A stretch of 44,505 bases of DNA, from the NCBI GenBank assembly GCA_902521795.1, contig CABYSX010000011.1, positions 1 through 44,505 of the forward strand. Reading direction: 5' to 3'. A program made the translations under genes and the position numbers. The first letter of the stretch is position 1. Each line of letters opens with the position of its first letter. This DNA is from an uncultured Alphaproteobacteria bacterium. Its GTDB lineage: Bacteria; Pseudomonadota; Alphaproteobacteria; HIMB59. Under the pieces are notes generated by a model. It saw only the letters and a list, made by a program, of their open reading frames with translations. It ran no database searches and was not told the DNA's origin. This document shows, piece after piece, positions 14,615 through 23,729 of this stretch.

Positions 14615-15025
14615 ATGTTTTTATCATCTTTTTATGGAATTATAGACTCTAAAAATAGAGTTGCTATCCCATCCTCTTTTAGATCAACAATAAAAAGTTC
14701 TATTGAAAATACTTTTATTTTCAAAAGTTTAAAATATGAGTGTTTAGAGGTACACCTATCATCCAAAATTAACTCATTAATTAAAAGTTTTGATGAGAAG
14801 GATTTTTTCTCAAAAAAAAATGACCATTTTAAAACAGCAATTCTCTCTGATTTAGAGGAAATAACAATAGATAAAGATGGACGATTTATAGTCAAAGAAC
14901 AACTTCAAAAATTTTCAAAAATATCCAAAGAAATAATATTTATTGGTAAGGGAAACCATTTTGAAATTTGGGATAAAAAATTAGGAGAGACTCATAAAAA
15001 AAATTCTAGGGCTAAATTTAAATGA
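14615..15025 (+). CDS. mraZ: Transcriptional regulator MraZ
   Basis: AbrB-like DNA-binding protein that represses the division and cell-wall operon it heads. The conserved DSKNRVAIPSSFR motif sits with its Asp at residue 11 when the second ATG (14615) is used, exactly as in other MraZ proteins. The ATG two codons earlier (14609) lies inside the operator and is less likely. The second half repeats the fold with the motif TIDKDGRFIVKEQL. The gene overlaps rsmH by 4 bases (ATGA). Confidence 0.93.
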   Translation: MFLSSFYGIIDSKNRVAIPSSFRSTIKSSIENTFIFKSLKYECLEVHLSSKINSLIKSFDEKDFFSKKNDHFKTAILSDLEEITIDKDGRFIVKEQLQKFSKISKEIIFIGKGNHFEIWDKKLGETHKKNSRAKFK

Positions 15026-15924
15026 TTAGAGACCAGCACATACCTATTATGACAAATGAAATTCAATCTTTTATTGATGATAAAAAGAATTTATTTATTC
15101 TAGACTGTACATTTGGAGGAGGAGGTCATTCTTTAAAATTCTTAGAGAAAGGCCACAACGTGACTGCAATTGATCAAGATGATAACTCTAAATCAATAGC
15201 AAAAAATTTAAAAAAAAAGTTTCCCAATATATCTTTTTATAAAACTAATTTTAAAAATTTAGATTTAATAGATTTAGAAATTAAAAAATTTGATTTTATT
15301 TTATTAGACTTAGGATTTTCCTCTAATCAGCTTGAAAACAATAATATTGGTTTATCGTTTAAAATTAATTCTAAGCTAAATATGAACTATCTGGGCGGTG
15401 ATTTGAATGCATATAAAATTATCAATAATTATAAAAAAGAAGATCTCCAAAGAGTTTTTTATCTATATGGTGAAATAAATCAGGCTGAAAAGTTAGCTAA
15501 ATATATTGTTGATCAGAGAACTAAAAAAATAATTAATACTAATTTTGAATTAATTGAGGTTTTGAGAGATAGTGGAGTCAACTTTAGATCTAAGAAAATA
15601 CATTTTGCAACACAAGCTTTTCAAGCACTTAGGATTGAGGCAAACAATGAATTAGAAAATCTAATTATATTTCTAAAAAAAACATATAAATTTTTAAAGT
15701 TAAATGGATATCTTGCAATTATTTCTTTTCATAGTTTAGAAGACAGAATAGTTAAAAACTATTTCAGGGATAATCAAGTTAAAAAAAATAAATATTTTCA
15801 AAATAATAAAGATTGGGGTTTTGAAAACCTCACTAAAAAACCTTTGATAGCATCAAGATTTGAAGTAATCGAAAACAATAGATCTAGATCTGCAAAACTT
15901 AGAGTTGGGAGATTTATAAATTGA
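15022..15924 (+). CDS. rsmH: 16S rRNA m4C1402 methyltransferase RsmH (MraW)
   Basis: S-adenosylmethionine-dependent N4-methylation of cytidine 1402 in 16S rRNA. It starts with the family opening HIPIMTNEIQSF and has the SAM-binding loop DCTFGGGGHSLKFLEKG (about 29-45) and the catalytic-region motif LLDLGFSSNQLEN. Later motifs are the FATQAFQALRIEANNEL segment and IISFHSLEDRIVKNYF. Length 300 is typical. It overlaps mraZ before it and ftsL after it by 4 bases each. Confidence 0.96.
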   Translation: MIRDQHIPIMTNEIQSFIDDKKNLFILDCTFGGGGHSLKFLEKGHNVTAIDQDDNSKSIAKNLKKKFPNISFYKTNFKNLDLIDLEIKKFDFILLDLGFSSNQLENNNIGLSFKINSKLNMNYLGGDLNAYKIINNYKKEDLQRVFYLYGEINQAEKLAKYIVDQRTKKIINTNFELIEVLRDSGVNFRSKKIHFATQAFQALRIEANNELENLIIFLKKTYKFLKLNGYLAIISFHSLEDRIVKNYFRDNQVKKNKYFQNNKDWGFENLTKKPLIASRFEVIENNRSRSAKLRVGRFIN

Positions 15925-16217
15925 TTAATCAAATCTCTAAATTTTTTTTTATATTTATATTTATAATTTTATTTTTAAGTTTTAAGAATCAAATTAAGAT
16001 ATTAGAAAATGACTTATCATATTTAAAAAAAAATTATCATAAAGAAAATCAAATATACGTTAAGAAAGGAATTCTTCTTACAAAACAAATAAATCAATTA
16101 CAAATCAATGAATTAGATAGTTTTGAATATGCTGAAAATAAAAAAATTATTAAATTTGATAGAAATGAATTTGATGACTTTACAATTATAAAGGTCAATT
16201 ATGTTCAATTTAAGTAA
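15921..16217 (+). CDS. ftsL: FtsL-like division protein
   Basis: A 98-residue protein with a short N-terminus, one membrane segment (about 8-22, almost all Phe, Ile and Leu) and then a periplasmic coiled coil rich in Lys, Asn and Gln. This is the architecture of FtsL, which bridges FtsB/FtsQ and FtsWI at the septum. Sequence identity alone would not identify it; the assignment rests on shape and on the position between rsmH and ftsI. The start is a TTG overlapping the rsmH stop (TTGA), with no ATG nearby. The 3' end overlaps ftsI by 17 bases. Confidence 0.72.
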   Translation: MINQISKFFFIFIFIILFLSFKNQIKILENDLSYLKKNYHKENQIYVKKGILLTKQINQLQINELDSFEYAENKKIIKFDRNEFDDFTIIKVNYVQFK

Positions 16218-17664
16218 TGAGACAGATTACAAACTACTTTCTGAAACAAAAAATTATTATAATTTTTTTATTTTAATTGTTTTATCTCTTTTTATTGCAA
16301 CTTTTACAAGACTCATATTTTTAAGTCTTGATAATAGCAACAATTATTTATCTAGTATAAGAGATACAAGTCGTAATGTTTTACCCACTATTTATGATTT
16401 TAATAAAAATACTTTAGCTTACTCTGATTATAATTATTCGGTTAAAAATATAAAAAATAAAGTTAAATATTTAAAAAGAAATGTCCCACTGAATAATATT
16501 TTAGAGTTAATTTACAAAGGCGACCCTTATATTAAATATGAAAAAATTCTTACTAGAAAATATCCTTACAGCACTATTATAAACAATATGATTGGGCACA
16601 CAAATATTGATCATCAAGGTGTATCTTTGATAGAAAAATTTGTAGATAAAAATAATAATGATGTCGATTTATCTATAGATATCCTATTACAAAAAAAAAT
16701 ATATGACTCTTTGTATAATGACTCTTTAAATTTATATCCAGATTATGCTATGAATGTTTTAGTAGATTTAAGTAGTGAAGAGATTGTCAGTAATGTTTTT
16801 ATAGATAATAGAGAAGTTAATAAATTTGATCAAACATTATTACCTTTGAAGGATCTTAAATTTGATTTTGGATCTGTTTTTAAAACATTTACAGTTTATT
16901 CTGCTTTAAAAAATCAAAAAATAAATCTAAATGAATACTTTGATGTCGATCAACCTGTGTACATAGGAAATAAAGTAATTAATGACTTTCCAAGAAATAG
17001 TAAAATTCCGATGCAAGTAGCAGATATTTTAAAAAAATCCTCTAATAGGGGAGCGATTTTAATTAGAAGAAATTTAGATTGTCAAAATGAATTTAAATTT
17101 GATTTAGATCAAATAGGCCTCTTAAAATCAACTAAAATTGGCTTTGGTATGAAATCTGTTGAACCAACTATAAATAATTTTAGAGGGAGTTATTGTGATA
17201 ATATTCCTTTTGGATATGGTTTATCAATTTCTCCAATACAACTAATCAATGCATATGGAAAAATAATTACTGGCAGAGAAAATTTTGAGGCTTCTTTTGA
17301 AAAGCAAGAAAAACAAAAAGAAAATAAATATAACAAAATTTCAAATACCATTAATAAACTATTATTTTACGCAAATGAGACTGACAACGAACTTTATAAA
17401 AACTTTTTAGTAGCAGGTAAAACTGGTACTGCAGATCAAACTATTTCAAACAACAAAAAATTTCAAAATGTTACATATATTAGTTTCTTCCCATACAATA
17501 ATCCAAAATATTTAAATCTTACTTTTATGCAAAACCCAAAAGAAAAATATGGTAAATACATGACTGCTGGTAATACTGTTAAACCAACTTTTTATAATCT
17601 CTTAAAAGAGATTTATATGTATCTGGACTTATCTATAATTAACACTAAAAGCACAGATATTTAA
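16201..17664 (+). CDS. ftsI: Septal peptidoglycan transpeptidase FtsI (PBP3)
   Basis: Class B penicillin-binding protein that cross-links septal peptidoglycan. One N-terminal membrane segment (about 20-40) is followed by a short pedestal domain and the transpeptidase. The catalytic motifs are S-x-x-K at Ser225-Lys228 (GSVFK), S-x-N at 280-282 (SSN) and KTG at 407-409. At 487 residues it is clearly smaller than usual (550-600), with trimming in the pedestal domain. It overlaps ftsL by 17 bases and shares one base with murE. Confidence 0.93.
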   Translation: MFNLSNETDYKLLSETKNYYNFFILIVLSLFIATFTRLIFLSLDNSNNYLSSIRDTSRNVLPTIYDFNKNTLAYSDYNYSVKNIKNKVKYLKRNVPLNNILELIYKGDPYIKYEKILTRKYPYSTIINNMIGHTNIDHQGVSLIEKFVDKNNNDVDLSIDILLQKKIYDSLYNDSLNLYPDYAMNVLVDLSSEEIVSNVFIDNREVNKFDQTLLPLKDLKFDFGSVFKTFTVYSALKNQKINLNEYFDVDQPVYIGNKVINDFPRNSKIPMQVADILKKSSNRGAILIRRNLDCQNEFKFDLDQIGLLKSTKIGFGMKSVEPTINNFRGSYCDNIPFGYGLSISPIQLINAYGKIITGRENFEASFEKQEKQKENKYNKISNTINKLLFYANETDNELYKNFLVAGKTGTADQTISNNKKFQNVTYISFFPYNNPKYLNLTFMQNPKEKYGKYMTAGNTVKPTFYNLLKEIYMYLDLSIINTKSTDI

Positions 17665-18626
17665 TGAATCTAGATGAATTAAAAGATAAGGGGTATAAAA
17701 TTGTTACTAATTGGCAAGAATGCAATAAGAAGTCTATTTTTCTATTTAATAGTAATAATAATAGTAAATTTATTAATTATAAAAGATTAGCAAATAAAAA
17801 AAATTGTAAATTTATTATTTGTAATAATAAATTCAAAAAAGATATTAAATATAACCTAATCAATTATTTTTTTTATAAAAATCAAAAAGATTTACAGAAT
17901 ATAGCTAAAATTTTTTACAATATAAATAATCTTAAAATTATTTTTGTAACTGGTACAAATGGTAAAACTTCAATAGCATACGGAGCAAATAAATTGTTTA
18001 ATAACAATGGAATTAAGTCTTGTTACATTGGAACATTAGGCTTCTATATCAATTCAAAAAAAATAAAAAAATTATATAATACTACACCATCATATTTTGA
18101 ATTACTCAATTTACTTCAAATTGCAAATAATAATTATGTAAAATTTGTTTTTATGGAAGTTTCTAGTATTGGTTATAGCTCAGGAAGGGTTGGAAATTTA
18201 ATGTATAACTATGCTATTCTAACTAACTTAGAGTCAGATCATTTAGATTATCATAAAAATATTAAAAATTATCATTTAGCCAAAATAAATTTAATAAAAA
18301 ATCACAAACTGAAAAACTCAACTTTATTTTTACAGGACGATAAATTAAAAAATAAATTTAAAAGTTTTAAAAGTAAATTATTTACTCAAGGTAACTTCTT
18401 ATATAGCCAAAAAATATCTATCGCTCAAAAAAAAAATGATAAATTTCAAATATCTACAAATGGTTTTTTGTTTAATGTAAGTTCTTTTAATGAATTTATG
18501 GTCAAAAATATAATTACTATATTGATGGTATATTTTAATATTGTAAAACAATTTCCATCAAAAATAAGTAATTCATTATTTCCACCTGGAAGATCTGAAA
18601 TCATTTTTAACAAAAAAACAAAGTGA
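17664..18626 (+). CDS. murE: MurE ligase, N-terminal and central domains (reading frame ends early)
   Basis: UDP-MurNAc-L-Ala-D-Glu:meso-diaminopimelate ligase, missing its last domain in this frame. The ATP loop GTNGKTS is at 97-103. It is followed by TTPSYFELL, the substrate-binding MEVSSIGYSSGRV region and ILTNLESDHLDYH. The frame ends soon after the interdomain motif PPGRSEIIF, where an intact MurE would continue directly into the VVVDYAHTPDAL-type segment. That segment is present one frame back (next entry). The junction lies at a run of seven A (18612-18618); removing one A would restore a single protein of about 455 residues. Either a real frameshift, a slippage-dependent gene, a split enzyme or a sequence error is possible. 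Confidence 0.88.
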   Translation: MNLDELKDKGYKIVTNWQECNKKSIFLFNSNNNSKFINYKRLANKKNCKFIICNNKFKKDIKYNLINYFFYKNQKDLQNIAKIFYNINNLKIIFVTGTNGKTSIAYGANKLFNNNGIKSCYIGTLGFYINSKKIKKLYNTTPSYFELLNLLQIANNNYVKFVFMEVSSIGYSSGRVGNLMYNYAILTNLESDHLDYHKNIKNYHLAKINLIKNHKLKNSTLFLQDDKLKNKFKSFKSKLFTQGNFLYSQKISIAQKKNDKFQISTNGFLFNVSSFNEFMVKNIITILMVYFNIVKQFPSKISNSLFPPGRSEIIFNKKTK

Positions 18627-19039
18627 TAATAGTTGATTATGCTCATTCAAAAGATGCTTATGAAAATTTGTTAAAAGAATTACCATCAAATAAAAATATA
18701 ATAATTGTATATGGTTGTGGAGGGGATAGAGATAAAACTAAAAGACCACAAATAGCTAAAGTTATTTCAAAATATACAAATTTACAGATTATAACTGATG
18801 ATAATCCAAGAAGAGAAGATCCAGCAATGATTAGAAAAACTCTCATAGAACACTCCTTTAATTCAATTGAGATTCCTAATAGAAGAAAGGCTATTAAATT
18901 TGGTGTAAATTATATCAAAAAAAATGATGGTATTTTAATAATAGCTGGTAAAGGTCATGAGAGCACACAAACCTATAAAGATAAAAATTATATTTTTAAT
19001 GATAGAGTAATTTCTTCTAATTATGCAAAAAATTTATAA
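18623..19039 (+). CDS. murE: MurE ligase, C-terminal domain (in the -1 frame)
   Basis: This frame encodes the C-terminal ligase domain that binds the incoming amino acid. It opens with IIVDYAHSKDAYENLL, then YGCGGDRDKTKRP, and holds the DNPR motif (within ITDDNPRREDPAMI) that in MurE marks a meso-diaminopimelate-adding enzyme. It ends with IIAGKGHESTQTY. The only nearby start is GTG at 18623, which overlaps the stop of the upstream frame as GTGA, the same overlap style as real gene pairs in this operon. Independent translation of the domain is therefore conceivable, but a frameshifted single murE is simpler. It overlaps murF by 17 bases. Confidence 0.85.
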   Translation: MIIVDYAHSKDAYENLLKELPSNKNIIIVYGCGGDRDKTKRPQIAKVISKYTNLQIITDDNPRREDPAMIRKTLIEHSFNSIEIPNRRKAIKFGVNYIKKNDGILIIAGKGHESTQTYKDKNYIFNDRVISSNYAKNL

Positions 19040-20321
19040 GACTATTTATGAGCTAAAATCAAAATACAATAGTAATATAGTTTTTGATACTAGACTTATA
19101 AGAGAAAATGATATTTTTATAGGTTTAAAAACAAATAAAAACGATGGTAACTTATACTATAAAGATGCCCTCAAAAAAAAAGCATCTTTAGTTATTGTTA
19201 ATGTAAAGTCAAATTATTCTAAATTACTCTATGTAAAAGATACCCAGGTATTTATAAAAAAATTTTGCAAATATATATTAGATAGTTACAAAGGTAAAAT
19301 TATTGCAATTACTGGATCTGTTGGAAAAACAACATTTAAGGAAAATATATATCACATCTTAAAAAACAATAATTTTAAAACATACAGATCATATAAGAAT
19401 TACAATAATATTCAGGGACTGCAATTTTCTATAATGAATATGTATTTAAACTGCGATTATTCCGTATTCGAATTGGGTATTAATTTCTCTAACGAAATGT
19501 CTAAATTAATTAAAACTTTACAACCACATTATTGCTTAGTAACAGGTATCGAAAATTCTCACATTGGAAATTTTAGAAATTTTAATCATTTAATTGATAA
19601 CAAATTAAAAATATTTAAGTCAAAAAGACTTAAAATTGGTTTAATTAATTATAATTACAATCCTCACTATATTGAGAACAAAATTGGCTCAAATGTGCAC
19701 CTAATAAATGTTGATAATATAAAAAAAAATATTCTAAAAAGAAAAAAAAAATATGCTGTAAAGTTCATACTAAATAAAAATCAATATTCTATCGAGTCAT
19801 CTAAAGGAAGTTTTTGTATAAATATAGCTATAATTTCATTTTTGTTTTTAAAGTCATTTGTGAAAAAAATTAATTCAAATATATTTTTTTATGAGGAGTC
19901 CATAATTGAATCTAGGGGGAATAAAGTCCCAACTTATATAAAGAATAAAAAAGTTATATTCTTCGACCATACCTATAATGCCAGTCCATATTCACTTAAT
20001 AAGCAAATTCTAATATTTAATCAGAGGAATATTAAACAAAAAGTTTACATACTAGGAGCAATGAAGGAATTAGGAGTTCAGTCAGATTTTTTTCACCTAC
20101 AAATAATTGAATTGGTAACAAATTTAAATTTAAAAAAAATAATTTTCATTGGTGAAGAATTCTATAAATTTAAAAAAAAATCAAATAACTTTAATTTTTA
20201 TAAGAATTATATGCCAGCTATTAAATACTTAAATAAAGAATCTAATAGTATAAAGAATATATTCGTTATGGGATCAAGATCAAATCAACTAGATAGGCTA
20301 ATAAAACAATATGTTAAGTGA
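19023..20321 (+). CDS. murF: UDP-MurNAc-tripeptide:D-Ala-D-Ala ligase MurF
   Basis: Adds D-alanyl-D-alanine to complete the peptidoglycan precursor peptide. The N-terminal domain shows DTRLIRENDIFIGLKTNKNDG. The ATP loop is ITGSVGKTTFKE (about 98), followed by YRSYKNYNNIQGL, the FELGIN motif and the VTGIENSHIGNF segment. The C-terminal domain has HTYNASPYSL, where most relatives have DAYNANPxSM, and LGAMKELG. Length 432 is normal to short. The sequence is strongly diverged and Lys/Asn rich like its neighbours. Confidence 0.94.
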   Translation: MQKIYKTIYELKSKYNSNIVFDTRLIRENDIFIGLKTNKNDGNLYYKDALKKKASLVIVNVKSNYSKLLYVKDTQVFIKKFCKYILDSYKGKIIAITGSVGKTTFKENIYHILKNNNFKTYRSYKNYNNIQGLQFSIMNMYLNCDYSVFELGINFSNEMSKLIKTLQPHYCLVTGIENSHIGNFRNFNHLIDNKLKIFKSKRLKIGLINYNYNPHYIENKIGSNVHLINVDNIKKNILKRKKKYAVKFILNKNQYSIESSKGSFCINIAIISFLFLKSFVKKINSNIFFYEESIIESRGNKVPTYIKNKKVIFFDHTYNASPYSLNKQILIFNQRNIKQKVYILGAMKELGVQSDFFHLQIIELVTNLNLKKIIFIGEEFYKFKKKSNNFNFYKNYMPAIKYLNKESNSIKNIFVMGSRSNQLDRLIKQYVK

Positions 20322-21387
20322 CTTATTATTCTCACTAAAAGAGACAGAATCTTTCTTTAATTTGTTTGGTTATATTTCCTTTAGATCAGGTTTATCATTA
20401 GTTACTTCATTTTTTATAGTTATAATTTTAATGCCTCACTGGATTAGATTTCAAAAGAGTATTTTTCCAAGTGGTCAACCTATTCGAAATGACGGCCCAG
20501 ATACTCATTATCATAAAAAAGGAACTCCAACATTAGGTGGAGTGCTAATACTGTTTTCAATTATTTTAAGCTCAATATTATGGACTTCAAATTTCTCAAG
20601 TTTTAATTACATATTAATCCTGACTTTAGTACTATTTGGTCTAATTGGTTTAGTTGATGATTTTCAAAAAGTTAAACTTGGAAAGGGGATATCTTCTAAA
20701 ACTAAATTTTTAAGCCAGTTATTAGCTACATTGATTATTTATTTTACAATTAAACATAATGGATTTGATTTAAACAAATTTAGTATTCCTTTCTTAAAAG
20801 ATGTTTCCATTGATCTTGGTTATTTATATTTTGTATTAATTTTACTTATTGTTGTTGGCTCAACTAATGCAACTAATTTAACAGATGGTTTGGATGGATT
20901 AGTCTCTATGCCTTTGATATTCGTTTTCCTTACATTTGCCATATTTGCATATGTATTGGGCAATATAAATTTTTCTGACTATCTCTTAGTTAATTATATG
21001 AAAGGCTCTGGAGAGATAGTTATTTTTTGTACTGCAGCAATTGGATCTTTGCTTGGTTTTTTATGGTTTAATTCGAGCCCTGCATCTATTTTCATGGGAG
21101 ATACAGGATCTCAATCGTTAGGAGCTTCATTAGCAGTAACTTCAATTTTACTAAAACAGGAAATAGTATTGGCTGTAGCAGGTGGTCTTTTTGTAATAGA
21201 GACAATATCAGTGATGCTACAAGTTACATATTTTAAAATAACAAAAGGCAAAAGATTATTTTTAATGGCACCTTTACATCATCACTACGAAAAAAAAGGA
21301 ATATCAGAACAAAAGATTGTGATTAGATTTTGGATATTAAGTTTTCTTTTTTGTCTGTTAGCCTTATCATTACTAAAAATAAGATAA
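20311..21387 (+). CDS. mraY: Phospho-MurNAc-pentapeptide transferase MraY
   Basis: Integral membrane enzyme that makes lipid I from UDP-MurNAc-pentapeptide and undecaprenyl phosphate. About ten membrane segments are visible. Signature motifs are GTPTLGGVLIL, the metal-binding GLVDDFQK, NATNLTDGLDGLVS, the catalytic FMGDTGSQSLGASLA and the cytoplasmic APLHHHYEKKG. Length 358 is typical. It is far better conserved than the ligases on either side. It overlaps murF by 11 bases, and murD starts immediately after its stop. Confidence 0.97.
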   Translation: MLSDLLFSLKETESFFNLFGYISFRSGLSLVTSFFIVIILMPHWIRFQKSIFPSGQPIRNDGPDTHYHKKGTPTLGGVLILFSIILSSILWTSNFSSFNYILILTLVLFGLIGLVDDFQKVKLGKGISSKTKFLSQLLATLIIYFTIKHNGFDLNKFSIPFLKDVSIDLGYLYFVLILLIVVGSTNATNLTDGLDGLVSMPLIFVFLTFAIFAYVLGNINFSDYLLVNYMKGSGEIVIFCTAAIGSLLGFLWFNSSPASIFMGDTGSQSLGASLAVTSILLKQEIVLAVAGGLFVIETISVMLQVTYFKITKGKRLFLMAPLHHHYEKKGISEQKIVIRFWILSFLFCLLALSLLKIR

Positions 21388-22632
21388 TTGATAAATTTAA
21401 ATAAAAAATTTTTAATATATGGATATGGCATAAGTGGTAAATCAATAGAGAGATACCTTAAAAATAAAAATTGTAATTATAATATCTATGATGATTTTAA
21501 AAAAATCATTAATAAGAAATCTATAAATAAGGACTACTTAAATAATTACATTAATGAATATGATTATTTTATTGTTTCCCCATCAATTAAAATTAATAAA
21601 AAGCATTTTTTATATAAATACAAAAATAAAATTTTAATTGATTTAGATTTTTTAAGTTTAGAGTTGTCTAAACAGAAAATAATAGGTGTTACAGGCACAG
21701 AAGGTAAATCTTCAACTTGTTGCTACCTAAAAGATATACTATCAAAAAAATATAAAACAGAGATTATTGGAAATTTTGGTAATACTATTTTAGACAAGAA
21801 AAATATTATTAACTATTTATCTAAAGTTGATATTTTGATCATTGAATTAAGTTCATATCAATTAGATAAAGTAAAGTTTTTAAAATTACATTATGCAATT
21901 ATAACAAATATATTCAGTGATCACTTAAATTACCATAACAACATAAAAGAATATATTAATTCAAAATTTCGAATACAAAATTTATTATATAAAAATTGTA
22001 ATTTGTATATATCAAAAAAATTATTTTCAAAATATCAAAGATATTTAAAAATAAATAAAAAAAGATTGGTTTTTATAAATAATAAAATATCTACAAAAAA
22101 GGATCTTGTTCATTATATTAAGGAACTAAATTTGAATTCTATAAGAAAATTAGTTCATAATATTGACCCAAAAATAAAAATATATTCTAGTTTAGTATAC
22201 AATGAATTAAATTATAGAAATCAACTTATTTATAATTTAAATAACTTAAAAATATATAATGACAGTAAGTGTACGAATTTAAATAATGCTATCTTTAAAA
22301 ATAATTTAATAAATAGTTCAAGAAAAATTTTAATTCTTGGGGGTAAATTTAAAAAACAACTAAAGAATTCAAAATTTAATATTTCGAATACATTAGTTTT
22401 AATATTCGGTAATCATAACAATTTATTTATTGACCATTTAAATTTTATTAATTCAAATTATTACAAATTTATAAATCTTAATGAATTAGCAAAATTTTTA
22501 AAATTAAATTTAAAAGTTAATAAATACAGTTATATTTTGTTCTCGCCAGGTGGTGAGTCATTTGATTATTATAAAAACTATTTAGATCGAGGAAAACATT
22601 TTAATAAACTTATTAAAAAAGTATTAATTTGA
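21388..22632 (+). CDS. murD: UDP-MurNAc-L-alanine:D-glutamate ligase MurD
   Basis: Adds D-glutamate to UDP-MurNAc-L-Ala. The N-terminal Rossmann-like domain starts at FLIYGYGISGKS. The ATP loop is GVTGTEGKSSTC (about 105), followed by IGNFGNTILD, the substrate-domain motif IIELSSYQLD and the metal-site region TNIFSDHLNYH. The C-terminal domain shows NDSKCTNLNNA, LILGGKFKK and LFSPGGESFDYYKNYLDRG. At 414 residues it is shorter than usual (about 440-460). The start is TTG, directly after the mraY stop. Asn, Lys, Ile and Tyr dominate the composition. Confidence 0.93.
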   Translation: MINLNKKFLIYGYGISGKSIERYLKNKNCNYNIYDDFKKIINKKSINKDYLNNYINEYDYFIVSPSIKINKKHFLYKYKNKILIDLDFLSLELSKQKIIGVTGTEGKSSTCCYLKDILSKKYKTEIIGNFGNTILDKKNIINYLSKVDILIIELSSYQLDKVKFLKLHYAIITNIFSDHLNYHNNIKEYINSKFRIQNLLYKNCNLYISKKLFSKYQRYLKINKKRLVFINNKISTKKDLVHYIKELNLNSIRKLVHNIDPKIKIYSSLVYNELNYRNQLIYNLNNLKIYNDSKCTNLNNAIFKNNLINSSRKILILGGKFKKQLKNSKFNISNTLVLIFGNHNNLFIDHLNFINSNYYKFINLNELAKFLKLNLKVNKYSYILFSPGGESFDYYKNYLDRGKHFNKLIKKVLI

Positions 22633-23729
22633 AAAATATATTATTTAGAGATGATCAAAGTTTATTAGGATCTAACTGGTACATTTTATCAAAAAAACTT
22701 TTTATAATACCATTTATACTATCATTCATAGGTATCCTTGCTATTTATTCTTTAATAGGTACTGAGTATCCAATTTTACTTATTTTTAAACATATTATTT
22801 TTTTATCAATTTCTTTAGTGGTTTTAATATTTTTATCATTACTTCCAAAAAATAAATTAAGAAAAATTTTAAATGTTATGTGTATATTTTTTACTATTCT
22901 TTTATTGATAGTACCAATTTTTGGATATGAAATTAAAGGTGCAACTAGATGGATAAGCTTTAATTTTTTTTCTATACAACCATCCGAGTTACTTAAAGGA
23001 CCACTTGTATGTATGTTTTCTTGGTTCTGTTATTTATATATTAAGACTAATAATAAGCTATATCTATTTATTAGTTTTATAATTATTAGTTTGGTCATTA
23101 CACTTCTATTACTTCAACCAGATATAGGTACTTTATTAGTATACATTTCGATTTTTTCGCTAATTTTAATTTTGTATTTTAGAAATCTTAAACTTTTTAT
23201 TTTATTGGGTTTTATAGGTGTGTTTTTTCTATTAATTGCATATTTTTCATTTGATCATGTTGCTTACAGAATTGATAATTTTCTAGATGGAGACAATGCT
23301 CAAGTTTCAAAAAGTTTATCAGCAATAAAAACAGGGGGAATCTTTGGTGTAGGTCTTGGTGAAGGGCAACTTAAATATTCAATCCCTGAGTCTCATAATG
23401 ACTTCATATTTGCCATTTTAATTGAAGAATTTGGGGTTTTATTTGGATTATTTGTATCTTTTCTTTATCCAGTTTTTTTTATTTTAGTCAGAAAATCTAT
23501 TTTAAGTCCATCTAATTTATTTATCTCAAATACTATATTTAGTTTATGTTTTTTGACATGTCTGCAAGCATTTGTAAATATTGGCTCCTCTATAAAATTA
23601 ATTCCTCCAACAGGAATGACTTTGCCATTTATTAGCTATGGAGGATCATCAATGCTTTCTTATGCGATAATATTTGGTACAGTCATCAACTTTAGTAAAA
23701 ATGAAGAGAGTACTGCAAATAATTCATAG
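22629..23729 (+). CDS. ftsW: Septal peptidoglycan glycosyltransferase FtsW
   Basis: SEDS-family polymerase that works with FtsI to make septal glycan strands. About ten membrane segments are visible, with the family motifs KGATRWISF, FSIQPSELLKGPL, LLQPDIGTLLVY, PESHNDFIFAILIEEFG and, near the end, PPTGMTLPFISYGGSSML. Length 366 is typical. The start is TTG in a TTGA overlap with murD. In most bacteria murG follows; here a glutamine amidotransferase gene overlaps the last 29 bases instead. Confidence 0.95.
   Translation: MKNILFRDDQSLLGSNWYILSKKLFIIPFILSFIGILAIYSLIGTEYPILLIFKHIIFLSISLVVLIFLSLLPKNKLRKILNVMCIFFTILLLIVPIFGYEIKGATRWISFNFFSIQPSELLKGPLVCMFSWFCYLYIKTNNKLYLFISFIIISLVITLLLLQPDIGTLLVYISIFSLILILYFRNLKLFILLGFIGVFFLLIAYFSFDHVAYRIDNFLDGDNAQVSKSLSAIKTGGIFGVGLGEGQLKYSIPESHNDFIFAILIEEFGVLFGLFVSFLYPVFFILVRKSILSPSNLFISNTIFSLCFLTCLQAFVNIGSSIKLIPPTGMTLPFISYGGSSMLSYAIIFGTVINFSKNEESTANNS

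Noticed and set aside
18606..18626. Programmed -1 frameshift site in murE
   Set aside because: The A7 tract is slippery, but the zero-frame codons are not in the classical X-XXY-YYZ arrangement and I see no strong downstream stem. It is kept only as one of several explanations.
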